The notes under the pieces: model-generated
The model's database searches: none
The model's input: the letters and a program-made list of their open reading frames with translations, nothing else
Told to the model about the DNA's origin: nothing
Shown here: piece by piece, positions 11,359-23,525 of the stretch
Numbering within the stretch: the first letter of the stretch is position 1
Layout: each line of letters opens with the position of its first letter
Origin: Imbricaverruca yamaguchii
Lineage: Eukaryota > Arthropoda > Thecostraca > Neoverrucidae
DNA length: 64,000 bases
Assembly (NCBI GenBank): GCA_034440575.1
Contig: JAOTOL010001655.1
Span: 2,461,001 to 2,525,000, forward strand
Direction: 5' to 3'
Translations under genes and position numbers: made by a program

Positions 11359-12834
11359 GCGCTGCCTGGTATCAGTGTCGCTCCTGTATTACCGGCATGT
11401 GCTGTTTGGTGTCAGTATGGCCCCTGTATTACCGGCATGTGCTGTTTGGTGTCAGTGTCGCTCCTGTATTACCGGCATGTGCTGCTTGGTGTCAGTGTCG
11501 CTCCTGTATTACCGGCATGTGCTGTTTGGTGTCAGTGTCGCTCCTATATTACCGGCATGTGCTGTTTGGTGTTACGGTGGCTCCTGTATTACCGGAATGT
11601 GCTGTTTGGTGTCAGTGTCGCTCCTGTATTACCGTCATGTGCTGTTTGGTGTCAGTGTGGCTCCTGTATTGCCGGCATGTGCTACCTGGTATCGGTATGG
11701 CTCCTGTATTTTTGGTGTCAGTGTCGCTCCTGTATTACCGGCATGTGCTGTTTGGTGTCAGTGTCGCTCCTGTATTACCGTCATGTGCTGTTTGGTATCA
11801 GTGTCGCTCCTGTATTACCGTCATGTGCTGTTTGGTGTCAGTGTGGCTCCTGTATTGCCGGCATGTGCTGCCTCGTATCGGTATGGCTCCTGTATTTTTG
11901 GTGTCGGTGTCGTTCCTGTATTACCGGCATGTGCTGTTTGGTGTCAGTGTCGCTCCTGTATTACCGCCATGTGCTGTTTGGTATCAGTGTCGCTCCTGTA
12001 TTACCGGCATGTGCTGTTTGGTGTCAGTGTCGCTCCTGTATTACCGTCATGTGCTGTTTGGTATCAGTGTCGCTCCTGTATTACCGACACGTGCTGTTTG
12101 GTGTTAGTGTCGCTCCTGTATTACCGGCATGTGCTGCCTGGTATCAGTGTCGCTCCTGTACTGCCGGCATGTCCGTCTGGTGTCAGTGCGGCTCCTGTGT
12201 TACCGTCATGTGCTGTTTGGTGTCAGTGTTGCTCCTGTATTACCGGCATGTGCTGTTTGGTGTCAGTGTCGCTCCTGTATTACCGTCATGTGCTGTTTGG
12301 TATCAGTGTCGCTCCTGTATTACCGACACGTGCTGTTTGGTGTCAGTGTCGCTCCTGTATTACCGGCATGTGCTGCCTGGTATCAGTGTCGCTCCTGTAT
12401 TGCTGGCATGTGCTGTTTGGTGTCAGTGCGGCTCCTGTGTTACCGTCATGTGCTGTTTGGTGTCAGTGTCGCTCCTGTATTACCGGCATGTGCTGTTTGG
12501 TGTCAGTGTCGCTCCTGTATTGCCGGCATGTGCTGTTTGGTGTCAGGGTGGCTCCTGTGTTACCGACATGTGCTGTTTGGTGTCAGTGTCGCTCCTGTAT
12601 TACCGGCATGTGCTGTTTGGTGTCAGTGTCGCTCCTGTATTACCGGCATGTGCTGTTTGGTGTCAGTGTCGCTCCTGTATTGCCGGCATGTGCTGTTTGG
12701 TGTCGGTGTCCTTGTTCCGACATGTGCTGTTTGGTGTCAGTGTCGCTCCTGTATTACCGGCATGTGCTGTTTGATGTCAGTGTCGCTCCTGTATTACCGG
12801 CATGTGCTGCTTGGTGTCAGTGTCGCTCCTGTTG
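11354..12834. repeat. 40-bp minisatellite, about 37 units
   Basis: The unit is close to gctgtttggtgtcagtgtcg followed by ctcctgtattaccggcatgt, 40 bp. Most units are full length and a few carry internal deletions (near 11700 and 11890). Because 40 is not a multiple of three, each + frame cycles through all three readings every 120 bp. All three are largely free of stops, giving long spurious frames (up to 597 codons, rich in CCLVSVSLLYYRHVLFG-type repeats). I do not regard these as genes. Confidence 0.95.
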
Positions 12835-15800
12835 TGGGGCAGCGTGCGTCGCCGTGTCACATATTTGTTCAAGCAGACGTGTCGGACTGCTGAAGCGCAT
12901 GGGTCCGCCCGGTTCCAAAGCGGTGCTTTTGGTCAGGTTCTTGCAGATCAGGTTGGTCCATCTGTCTCCGTGGAGATGCTCCAGTGAGTCGTGGTGAAGT
13001 CGAAATGGAGGCGACGAAAAATAACTCGACTGACTTAACATGGGAAATTTTGCGACCCTTTTACGGCCAAATCCATCGTAACGAATGCAATTTGTGGAAT
13101 AGCCAATCGTGTAGCAATGCAAACAATTCAAGGGGCTTTTATCGGAGCTTAAAGCATTGTCTAACTGGAACTTCGCTTCTTGAAAACACATCTAAAAATT
13201 CATAAGCAAAATTGACCTTCATTAGGAGACGAGGCTTGTGCCTTGTGTACAAAACAGTGAAATGACATATAAAAGCGGTTCAGGATAGGCCAGATGTCTG
13301 TATTTGTTCTGACTGTGTTTTGCGTCGGACAGGGTTTCAGGGAAAGGTAAGCAAGCAGAGATACAGGAGCCTTCAGGAGGGTTAGATAGACAGCCGTACG
13401 TATTAGGTAGGTATGACTGCGTACGTGACTACGTAATGCATATTTACGGATTTTCAATTATTTTCACATCAGGATCCATTCGATGCTTGGAAATTGCAAA
13501 CCTATCTGTCCATTTTTGGATAGGCTGTATTTTTAAAGCCCATAGTGGCAAGAGAATGCCATCCGATCAAACCATGTGAATGTATGTATTCACAATTAGT
13601 ATTGGCTTGACTATAATAATATTGACCAATCTTTTACACTTAATCTTGGATAATAATCTTGGAGTTCAATTGCTGCATGATTATTGGCATTGCCATGCAC
13701 AAATTTAAGGTGGCACACACTATGAACGTGCTCTAATTCCCGAACTCCAGTAGTGCATATCCTGAAAAAATGTCCACGTAGACAAGCAAGCAAACGCAGA
13801 ACATAATTGGAGATGAACCACCGAAACCAAAGTTGCATTTGGTAGAAAGGATTGGCCGTAAAATGGTAGAACTACATGCTGAAGGCATCATTCAATTAAC
13901 ATTTGACCCCTTCAGCGAAGTAGATCGTCAAATAATGTCACCTACATTTAATTGATTACTAAAATTGCTAAATACGTAAGATGGTCTATGAGATTGATTC
14001 ATTTGCCATTTAGTTGCAAATAGTGTTTGATAATCAAATGCTGCATAGCACAGGCATGGTAATATAAAACATTAAATTTGATGTTGTGTGTTACCACAAA
14101 TGAAATTGCGAGCATGTCCTATAATGGAACTGAGCCATTGGTATCTCCTTTGAAAACCATTATAAGATGGCAGTTAATATTTCACTTACGGTATGTACAC
14201 TTATATTTTGAATACTGCTGTCCATTACAGTTCATTTCATCGGCTAGCGATTAAGTCGGAATATTCCAACACAAATTTGCGGAGAAAATTTTGATTAAAT
14301 GTACCTAATCACCGAATTTTAGAAGTAGGCAATATTACATAATTGACAGCGTAGGGTTTATATTAAATGCATTCATAGACACATGACCCCATACTTTGCA
14401 AGCATCACCAATGACTGAAGATGGCAACAAAATTACTCGAATGCATATACGGGCCCAAGGCTTGGGCCTGAGGAACCTGGTCATGCTTCATTTGTTTAGC
14501 TCTTGTGCTGAACAATAATTGAAGTAAATCATGCCGATTTCTTGAACCGCAAAAGAGATCACGGGGAAAAGATTAGCTTGCCCACTGACAAAGGGACAGA
14601 ACTACTCCTGTCAGGTATACGATTTCGTTGAATTCGAACCAGATGAGGAGCGTTTCATTTGTCTTTTGGCAGCATTATGCTTGCTTGTACAGCCTGGCTT
14701 AAAAATGATATTGGTGAACTAAAAAGGTATATATGGTTTGATCGGTGGAATTGCGATATATCGTCCTAAAAAGGAAAGGTCAGTTCCTGTGTACGTTGTT
14801 CATCATTATTTTCATTGCATTTATTATATTTCTGATATATAACAAGTTTCATTTTAAATACGCCCCTTCGTTGGACCTGTGTTGAAGTATAGAGGAAAAA
14901 CTGTCATTCTAGTTCCTTTTCTAGCCAGCGAGGTAAACAAGCTACAACAAGAGATTTCTTGTTTTCTTGTTGTGTTGTTTCTTGTATTGTTTTGGAAGAG
15001 GAGATACGTTTCGTGGTTTTATCTACACAAAATGTATGTTGAACAGTAAACATTGTTTACCGACGCATGGGTAAACAATGTTTACTGTACCGGCCCTTGA
15101 AAACCGTCCCTAGTGTTACATTTAAGTGACTGTCTGATGTACGGTCCAACCTGTGCTGAATATGTGGAACTTTGAAGGAAGCTCTGTTGTTTTGAACAGT
15201 GCACCAACTCCGATCAGTTACCTCGCACCTTGCTTGCCCCAGTTAACCGGATGGCGGCATGATCCCTTCAGACATGATTTCTTTTCTTTTCTTTTCCTAG
15301 GTGATATGCCAGGAGCAGCTGCCTGCCAGCTGACGTTTCCAGAACTACTAGTGTTCGCCGTGTCGTTAGTGCCGTTAGTTAATCAGCTTGCGTGTTGCTC
15401 CGACTACAACAGCAGCAGTACTTGGTGTTTCCAGCAGCGTCGGCCACGCTGATGGTGGATATCGAATGTCACTCGAGACTCTTTGTTGTTCTGGTATAAG
15501 GTGCGGTCTCCAGTTGACCCGTGATATATTCATGGATATTGATATATACGTAGGTCATGACTAGATTTGAGATACCTGTCCGATAATCGGCACCTGTGAC
15601 CTTTTTGCCATTTATCTCCGCTGCGTTGGTTGTCGCATGACCCTTCGTCAGCAAACTGTATGGCTGCATTACGTGTTCCTTGTAAATTAATCATAATTCA
15701 TTCCAGCTTCGATACCAGGTCGACGAACGATGAATACAATCATATACATTAATTATTAATGCTGGGGATTGCAGATGTGCATTCCAGTGCCGAAAAAAAA

Positions 15801-16337
15801 TCCCTGTGCCAAATAACGCATGGAATGTGCTGCCACAAAATCGTCCACAATTGAGACATCTGAAGGGGCCATCCCTTTAAAGGGATTACATCATAGCCTT
15901 GAGGAAAGATTGTGCATCTATGCTTCAATTTCAATAGCTTGTGGTTAGTTAGAAACAGCGCATATGCGATAAATGTGAAGATAACAAACAATAGAACACG
16001 CCTGACTACTTCGAAGCCCCAAGCGAAACTGTTAAGGAAACTGAGAATGGAGCACGGATCAATTGGCAGTATTAGGTCGGTTCGCCTCAAACGATCTGGT
16101 CTGCATGTCAGGGAATATACTCGCCGATGATCGATACTCACCATTTTTCGGCGGAGGAGGTCCACAAATAGAACAACACTCGTGCTCTGGGTTGTTCTCA
16201 AATTCGTTGTAGATACACAGGTGAAATGGACACCCGAATATGTCGCATTGCATATGCACATCCTCCGTCTCCTGCAAGCACACGACCATCGTTGGCATTG
16301 TACCATCTGTTGCATGACTGTCATCGCGGAACTTGCT
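12835..16337. other. Non-coding stretch
   Basis: AT-rich, no supportable gene. It contains the forkhead-type palindrome cluster at 15043-15088. Short open frames (e.g. 15153-15452) lack any family resemblance. Confidence 0.45.
15043..15088. promoter_or_regulatory. 19-bp perfect inverted repeat made of four forkhead-type GTAAACA motifs
   Basis: The left arm acagtaaacattgtttacc (15043-15061) and right arm ggtaaacaatgtttactgt (15070-15088) are exact reverse complements around an 8-nt loop. Each arm is itself a near-perfect palindrome, GTAAACA-T/A-TGTTTAC, so four copies of GTAAACA occur within 46 bp. GTAAACA matches the forkhead (FOX) consensus RYAAAYA. Function is inferred only; it could equally be a foldback scar. 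Confidence 0.5.
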
Positions 16338-16472
16338 TCGGGACAAGTGCAAGACAAGTGCAAGTGACAAGACAAGTGCAAGTGACAAGACAAGTGCAAG
16401 TGACAACACAAGTGCAAGTGACAACACAAGTGCAAGTGACAACACAAGTGCAAGTGACTATACAAGTGCAAG
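16338..16472. repeat. 18-bp tandem repeat
   Basis: Roughly seven units close to acaagtgcaagtgacaac. The six-codon period gives spurious repeating peptides on both strands (QVQVTT on +, LALVLS or HLHLCC on -). Confidence 0.9.
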
Positions 16473-19400
16473 ATAAAAATGTAAATCGGTAAAATGACAA
16501 AACGTAATTAAGAACACGTCGACTACAAAGCGTTAAATTATGAAGAAGTCAAAAGGATAGAAAGTCAAACGGACTGCAAGTCGAATGGAATACAAAGTCG
16601 ACAAGAGGTACACCCCTACCGGCAGAATATGGAACCTGACGAAGCATTTCATCTTGAAACTCCCGCCTTCCCCAGTTGACGGTGAGAGGACAGAACATTA
16701 CTGACCCACAAGTCGTAGACCACTTTTGAAAAGCCCCATTGCTTATGTTTCTCACTTTAACACTAACATGGCGCCCTTACTTCTTTCTACCATAAGCCAC
16801 GTTTCATGACGTTATTCAGAGAAAATCCACAGAAAACAACAAAGAACAGCCCAGACGGCCGGTAATTAGCCCCACATAGTGCGACGGAGGAAAACATACA
16901 CGATGACGGGCACATACACATGCACACACATGTATATATATGTATATATACATATACATGTATTTATATTTATATATGCGCCTTTATGATCTATTTTGCC
17001 ATCCTGGGGCTGGCCCTGGCTATGTCGAGTGAAGACGGATGGAGGTAAAAATTGAGTGTTTCAAATTCGCTATTTTTCTTAGCGAATTGTAAATACTTCA
17101 CAGTACCATTTAACCGAAATGCCTGCAGTGCAAAATCAGAAATTTGCAAAGGATGAAGACGTGATCAGTCCAACGTTCCAAAATCATCAATCTGTCTCTA
17201 ACATTTTGGGGAATGCACTTTTACCGTACACGAATTGAAATTCTGCATTGGTGGCCAATTTCATTCCATATAGCATCAGTTACCCTCCGTATTATTAGGA
17301 CCAAAAAAACGTTTGTGGCTGGAGAACAATTTGACGACATTAAGGAATAGCATGGCATAGATGGAAAGGTACTAAAGACAAAGTGAAGTGCCACCTGTAT
17401 GAGACATCAGGGTGTACGGCATTGACGATAGTGTGACGGTACCGACTGCAAACTGCGACAACACTATGGGCAACACTATGCGACAACACTAACAAGTGAT
17501 CTTACTGGGCATATTACAACCGTACTGAGTTCGAGGACATGGCGTTCCAACAGGAACTACACAATTTTAGGCTCAAAGCCACTGTCACAATGGTACGGCC
17601 AATGCATCTGGGGCGAGGAGGAGCGAAGTGAGATTTGTTTTCCATTTGCGGCCGCTCGCCGCCATCACTCGAGCTATATTGATGGTACTGAGGTTCATGC
17701 CGACGAGGTTTGTGAACTGGGCCGTGATGCCATTGAAAACTCAATGGTCAGCTAAGTTTTAGTGTGAGGTGAAGCCTTTGTGCAGCAATTAACTTTATGC
17801 GCAGACCTGCTATTCGATGGGGACACCCTAGATCATTTTCTACGCACTATTCAGCGGCACCGTACCTGTGATACAAGTAGGTGTACAGGTCGGTCAGATC
17901 CATTAGAGATGAAGAAATTGATTGTAAACCAGATTGGTGAGCCACACAAGATCAGTAATAATGAAGACTAGCATTCCTTTGCTGGTGCATTTAAATCGTC
18001 AAAGTGACCAAGTACACCGAAGTGAAACATATGGCATGTAGAAGCATTCCTGAATGCATTCATGGAGCCCAGGTAATGTAGAAGCATTCCGAGACATTTT
18101 GCAATTCTTCACCAGCAAGCCATTTGCGAGCGGCTGAAACTGACCTATGTACTGCGAGACAATCAAGTCCGACAATCAGAAGTGTTGCTTTATATACATT
18201 TGAGGGGGAATTCCCCTCAATGTTGGCTTTGGCTCCAACCCAAAATAATTTTAACTTTTTAACATGGAACCCCATGAAGTGTGCATCCCCGACTTCAGTT
18301 GGATCCGCCAATTGTTTTCATGTATTATGACCCCCCCCCCACAAAAAATATCAGAAAACAACTTCCGTGTTGAGAACTCATCAGGCAATTGACTAAATAC
18401 ATATATTTCGGAAAGGTATATTGTGGATTAAGTTGACGTGCATCTACAAATAAATATACGTAAGCTTCTAGGTACTCTGGGAACTGAGGGCCTCTGCAGA
18501 CGAAACAATATTTGGCGCAGCTAGAGACCACATATCTTCACAGATGCATTTTTTTAAAAAAATATTGGCCTACACATAAGTAAATCAAGCCAGCAAATAA
18601 CATACAACATGAAAACATATCTAGAGCGGAAATTGAAAAAAAAGGTGATTCAACTGAAAATCTGTCACCGCAAATTTTAAACGGCAATGTATGGAATAAC
18701 ATGATGCATATGCCACTATTGGATTTGTAAAAATTGTTTGTATCAAGCCAGGTAAGCATCAAGTAAGCATCTTTAAAGTGTGGCAAAGAGCTTGAGATCC
18801 TATCCGCTCGAGTGTTCAGTAAGCTAGCTTTGCGTCGGTGGCAGGTGTTTCTGGCCTGTTCCCTGCCTATAGCATTGTATCCACATATCCGTATATATTT
18901 GTGTCACTCGTTGGGTGTCGTGGAAGTGAGTGATGAACTGCAGTTTTGGCCATTGCATCATCGAGACCCGTCGTGTTTTGCCGTAACCTACTTGACATGT
19001 CTGCAATTTCATGCCGCATACAGGAGCGGCAGTACTGCGAATACAGCAAACAAAAGATGAGATATGTAAGATATGTAAAAGATATGTAAGCTGTCAGCGG
19101 CATGACAATTTAGAGCTCCAGTTTACAAACAGCGGAGGTCAGGAACTGTGTACGACGAAGACACCTCCACTGAGGCGGCGGGCGGCTGCCGGCGGACTAG
19201 CCAAGGGGTGGCTGTCACATGACTGAGAGCCCGGAACCACGGAGGGTGCTCTCCTACCGACACGTTGATGATAAACATCCTGCTTCATAACGCCTGAATG
19301 TCATTTAGTTATGTCTTCATCTGACTCTGATTACTCTGGAATTTAGAAATAAGCACAGCATGGTTTTATCGTTCACGTGTTACTTTGCTCCACATTATAC

Positions 19401-19728
19401 CGAACTTTACACTCATCTGCAAATAAATTATATTTAAAAGTGCAAGTTTACACTGGGCCAAATACAACTTTTAACAATACGAATTCTGGATAACTGCTTC
19501 TCAAATGACTTAAATGAACAAAAAACTAACTTCGCTGCTCTTTTTCATCTCGAGTGCACTAGTTGTGGCAATATCGTGTGGCCGTACAAGTGACAAGATC
19601 GAGGAAGCGGTCAAACATTGAAGCATATCAGAACCTACCGACACAACCGAAAAAAACCGAAGAAACAGTGCAGCAATACAGGCACTAGCATTACGGTCCG
19701 GGAAATACACGCTATGGCATGGCTATGA
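16473..19728. other. Non-coding stretch
   Basis: No gene recognised. It has a TA/CA-rich patch at 16915-16980. A segment at about 18195-18290 (cctcaatgttggctttg...atggaacccc) recurs in diverged form at about 37670-37765, suggesting an old dispersed repeat. Confidence 0.4.
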
Positions 19729-20035
19729 CACGATCAGTGTGACACAGTGGGTAACATAACACGACAGTAATGATGCAATGTATGAAACACATGATAAAGT
19801 ATGACTTCACACGATCAGTGTAACACAGTGAGCAACACAATACGGCAGTAATGATGCAATGTATGAAACAAATGATATAGTATGACGGTGAAAAGATCGG
19901 TGTGATGCAGTGGGCGACACAATATGACAGTAATGATGCAATGCATGAAACATATGATATAGCAGGACTGTGCCACAAGTGACACAGTATGCAACACAAC
20001 ATGGCAATAATGATGCAATGTAGTAAACAGAATGT
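19729..20035. repeat. 81-bp tandem repeat, about four units
   Basis: The block cacgatcagtgtgacacag plus acagtaatgatgcaatgtat recurs every 81-82 bp (starts near 19729, 19810, 19892, 19970). Units are 80-90% alike by eye. Confidence 0.85.
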
Positions 20036-20261
20036 GTGGCGTAATGCCTGCAGTGTAGTGTCAGTACCGACGTCACCGAGCACTGGCAGTGCACACAGAG
20101 GGTGAACGCTCCGTCTCGTCTGGGCGAGTGTCCCCAGGAGAGCTTTTCCCCTAGCGCCACAGTATGCTTGCGCAGGTAGCACTCGGTGGTGGTCAGGTTG
20201 GCTGAAACGAGAGCAGCCGGCCCCTGAGTCAGCCGCGTGCCAGTGAGCCGGCTCCGGAGAG

Positions 20262-20745
20262 ACGACACGTGGGTCTGCGCCAACAGTTCAGGAAGATAGC
20301 GCGGACGTGCAGTCAGTTCTGGGAGATGGTACACTTGTGGGAGCAGTTCAGAGAGACGACACGTGGGTCGGCGCCAACAGTTCAGGAAGATAGCGCGGAC
20401 GTGCAGTCAGTTCTGGGAGATGGTACACTTGTGGGGTTCAAAGACGACACGTGGGTCTGCGCCAACAGTTCAGAAGATAGCGCGGACGTGCAGTCAGTTC
20501 GGGAGATGGTACACTTGTGGGAGCAGTTCAGAGAGACGGGTCTGCGCCAACAGTTCAGGAAGATAGCGCGGACGTGCAGTCAGTTCAGGGAGATGGTACA
20601 CTTGTGGGAGCAGTTCAGAGAGATGACACGTCTGCAGGAGCAGTTCTGGGAGATGGCAGATCTGTAGGAGCAGTTCAGGGAAGTAGCGCTTATGAGGCGA
20701 CAGTTCAGGGATATGGTACGTCTGTGGGAGTAGTTATGAAAGCAT
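20262..20745. repeat. About 94-bp tandem repeat with a nested shorter unit
   Basis: The block gacgacacgtgggtctgcgc, caacagttcaggaagatagc, gcggacgtgcagtcagttc, ggagatggtacacttgtgg recurs about four times from 20262. The array then decays into shorter gagcagttcagggagatgg-type units to about 20745. The long + frames across it are products of the repeat. Confidence 0.9.
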
Positions 20746-20929
20746 GGTAATCAAAGTGTTTAGACTTAATGAGAGCCACATGGTCCCATCTGTGTTAAGC
20801 CTGTAAAGGGAAGACACTATGAACCGGGACAAAAATACACTCGTCGCGCCAACCAATACCACATCCCAAATTCCAAAGATCCACCAACATCACACACACA
20901 CACCCATCAACACCTATCTACCTTAACTA

Positions 20930-21330
20930 GCCAGCCCTATTCACTCGATACCGCGTAGCACACGCGTAGATCGAGTGCCCTACCTATCATTTTCACACTT
21001 CACCCATGCCTTTTTAAAGGGACCTGCACCGTGTACACTGTACACCTACTGGCATAAATCTCATCCCATCCATCGCTAATTATAACTCGAAAACAAAATT
21101 TTCCAGCCAACAAAACTTGTCCACCCTATTTTTGAATGCCCCCAATGAGGGACTCCCCACAACATCAGCAAGCAGTCTATTCCATTGATCAGCCACCATT
21201 TGACTGGACACCTGTTGTCACTTAGCTGGCGTCCTACACCTTGACTTGTCTAATCTAAGACCAATTTCGCTAACATCACAAGTAGTGCAATCACACCGAA
21301 TTTGGTGTGAATGTAGCGGCTTGGGTAGAT
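20930..21330 (-). mobile_element. 3' fragment of another non-LTR retrotransposon
   Basis: On the minus strand the region 21300-21090 reads LRLDKSRCRTPAK, a stop, then QQVSSQMVADQWNRLLADVV and GSPSLGAFKNRVDKF. This fits the very C-terminal signature of LINE proteins (W-N-x-L-P, then S-x-x-x-F-K-x-x-L/V-D). The remainder down to about 20930 would be the 3' UTR. It is a short relic unlike LINE-A or LINE-B. Confidence 0.5.
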
Positions 21331-22391
21331 ACGTTTCTTTTGATGTGTCCGTATAGTGAGCTTCAGAGATATGCAACTTGACGATATGTATATCGAGAGG
21401 CGAGAGATCGAATACGGGGGATGGGAGAGTGATTTTTAGGCGTACCGGGCCATAAAGGTCATTTGCGCCGCCTTTAAAGGATCACGCCACATGTCTGTCT
21501 ATAAAAGCGAGTGTTTGCGATGAAGGTTCAGGCAAGTGGGCATTTACGTTAAGGGAATTTTACGTTATACTTTATGTGACATTTTAGGTGCTGTATGCTA
21601 GGTTGGGGACAACTCCCTGATGTCTAAATGGTTTTACTTTTACTTTAGTCCTCCACAAAATAATTTGTAGTTTGGGTGGGGGTAGGGTGCTTTGAGAATG
21701 ACGAAGAGTTCATTTTGTCAGGGTGCCGGCTTTAGCCTACTCTTATCGAAGAGCACCGAGGGATCTTTACCATGCGAACAAGGAGGTAATTGTCCACGCC
21801 GCTTATCATGCCGGCCGCCGCGTGATAGTTGTTAGTAGCTGGTTAGTCTAGGCATGTCATGCAGGGTTGTCAGTTGGGTTAGTACGGTGCTTGGCCCTGT
21901 CGGGGCGAACAGTCGGGAGTGGGTCGCGCGTCCGTGGTGTTATAACTATAAACCACGACCCGCGCTCCGCACATGGGACACACGTACGACATCTCCCCTC
22001 CAAGTTCACGATCAGGTGCTACACTATATGTCAACGGCTGCTCCACATTCCTACCTCCCCTCCGAGTCGACAACGACGACAATCCGTTGGTGTCGATTCC
22101 ATAATAACATGCCGCTACAGCTCGGGCAACAGCACAATGTGTCACAAAATAGACATCGTGCCGGCGAGCGCTTGAACGCTACCCGAAAGAGGAAAGGCTG
22201 GGGCCGATTTGGAGGCGAGCGGGGCGGTGAGAACGCCTGCAACTGCGACGGGGCGCCGGACGGGTCGGCGGCTGTGGGGGCGGTGACTGTCGGTCGGTCA
22301 ACTCGTCCGCAAAACGAGCAGTGCGCGGTGGGCACGTCGGCGCCCACCACCCACCCGTCCCAACGCGCAGGCTGGGCAGTGTCATAGCCGC
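21331..22391. other. Non-coding stretch, GC-rich right part
   Basis: Between two retroelement relics. The GC-rich frames at 21854-22395 on both strands have no recognisable domain; they may be decayed retroelement DNA. Confidence 0.35.
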
Positions 22392-23525
22392 TCAATGATA
22401 GCGGTCACGGGCCGCCTGCCGGAGCGTGTCGGCGCGGGCGTCAGACATCAGTGGCTCTCGCTGCTGGCGAGGCAGCCGCTCACGGCATGCCTGACAGGAG
22501 CCAACTGAGTCGGCAACATCGCGGTCGATGCCGGCCCAGTATACAGACTGGCGTGCACGGCCCTGAGTGCGTTCGACTCCTTGGTGCGAGTCGTGCAGGC
22601 GCTGCAGAGTCTCTGTTCTGAGGCTTCTGGGGATGACCAGACGAGGGCCACGTACCAGGATGCCGTCGTCAACGGCCAGGCGATCTCGCACGCCCCAGTA
22701 TGGTCTCAGGGCCGCCGGCAGGTCACGTCTCTGATCAGGGAAGCCGTTTGTCATGGCGTCGCACAGCGCCACGTACTCGGCGTCGGCGCGGGAGGCGTCA
22801 CGGACGCGAGCCAGCGTGACATCCTCAATTGGAGACACCCGGGCTCCGTCTGGATTCAGCTGGGTCACCGAGCGCACAAAAAGACTGTGGAGCTGATGGG
22901 TCACGTCATCTTCGGCTTCCTCGTCGTCTAGTGTGGGGTCATCCACAGGGGTTCTGGAGAGAGCATCTGGGATGCAGTGATGCTTGCCAGACTGCCAGAT
23001 TGTTGTAAAGCTGTACACCAGGAGCTTCATGCGGAGGCGCTGCGGCCTGGAATTGTCGATCTCAGGCAGAGATTTCTGGTTGAGAATGCGCACTAACGGG
23101 CGGTGGTCGGTGAAAACGTCGAATGACGAGAGGCCTGCCCAAAACAGGTGGCACTTGTGTACGACCCAGGTCACAGCAAGGAGCTCCAGCTCGATGACGG
23201 CGTATCGTGATTCCGTGGCCGATAGGGATCGTGAGCCGCATTGCACCAGTCGCCACTGTTCATCGTGACGCTGGAGGAGTGCGTACCCAAGGCCGTGCAA
23301 CCGAGAGGCTTCTGTCTGCAGGGCGGTGGATCGTTGTGGGTCAATATACGCGAGTACTGGGGGTGAAACGAGCGTCATTTTCACTGCCTCGAAGGCCTGA
23401 GTGTAAGCATCGGTCCATACCCATATGTTCTGGGGCCACAGAAGGTCGCGCAGCGGTTCGGCCGCCAGCGCAGTGTCAGACGAGAAGGCATCCAGTTGAT
23501 TCACTAGTCCCATGAAACTGCGCAA
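22392..23525 (-). pseudogene. Gypsy-like RT thumb, RNase H and integrase zinc-binding region
   Basis: A 377-codon frame. Order: RT connection (FMGLVNQLDAF, PLRDLL), RNase H with TEASRLHGLGYALLQ (the usual catalytic Asp of TDAS is Glu), ELELLAVTWVVHKCHLFWAG, VFTDHRPLVRI, and HCIPDALSR. Then comes an HHCC-type region with HDSHQGVERTQG, VYWAGIDRDV and CQACRE. It stops just where the integrase catalytic core should begin. Confidence 0.85.

Noticed and set aside
11204..12997. Long + strand open frames (597, 445, 263 and 254 codons)
   Set aside because: They are readings of the 40-bp minisatellite in different phases and partly antisense to LINE-A; there is no domain.
16182..16492. Frames crossing the 18-bp repeat
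   Set aside because: Repeat-driven peptides, no domain.
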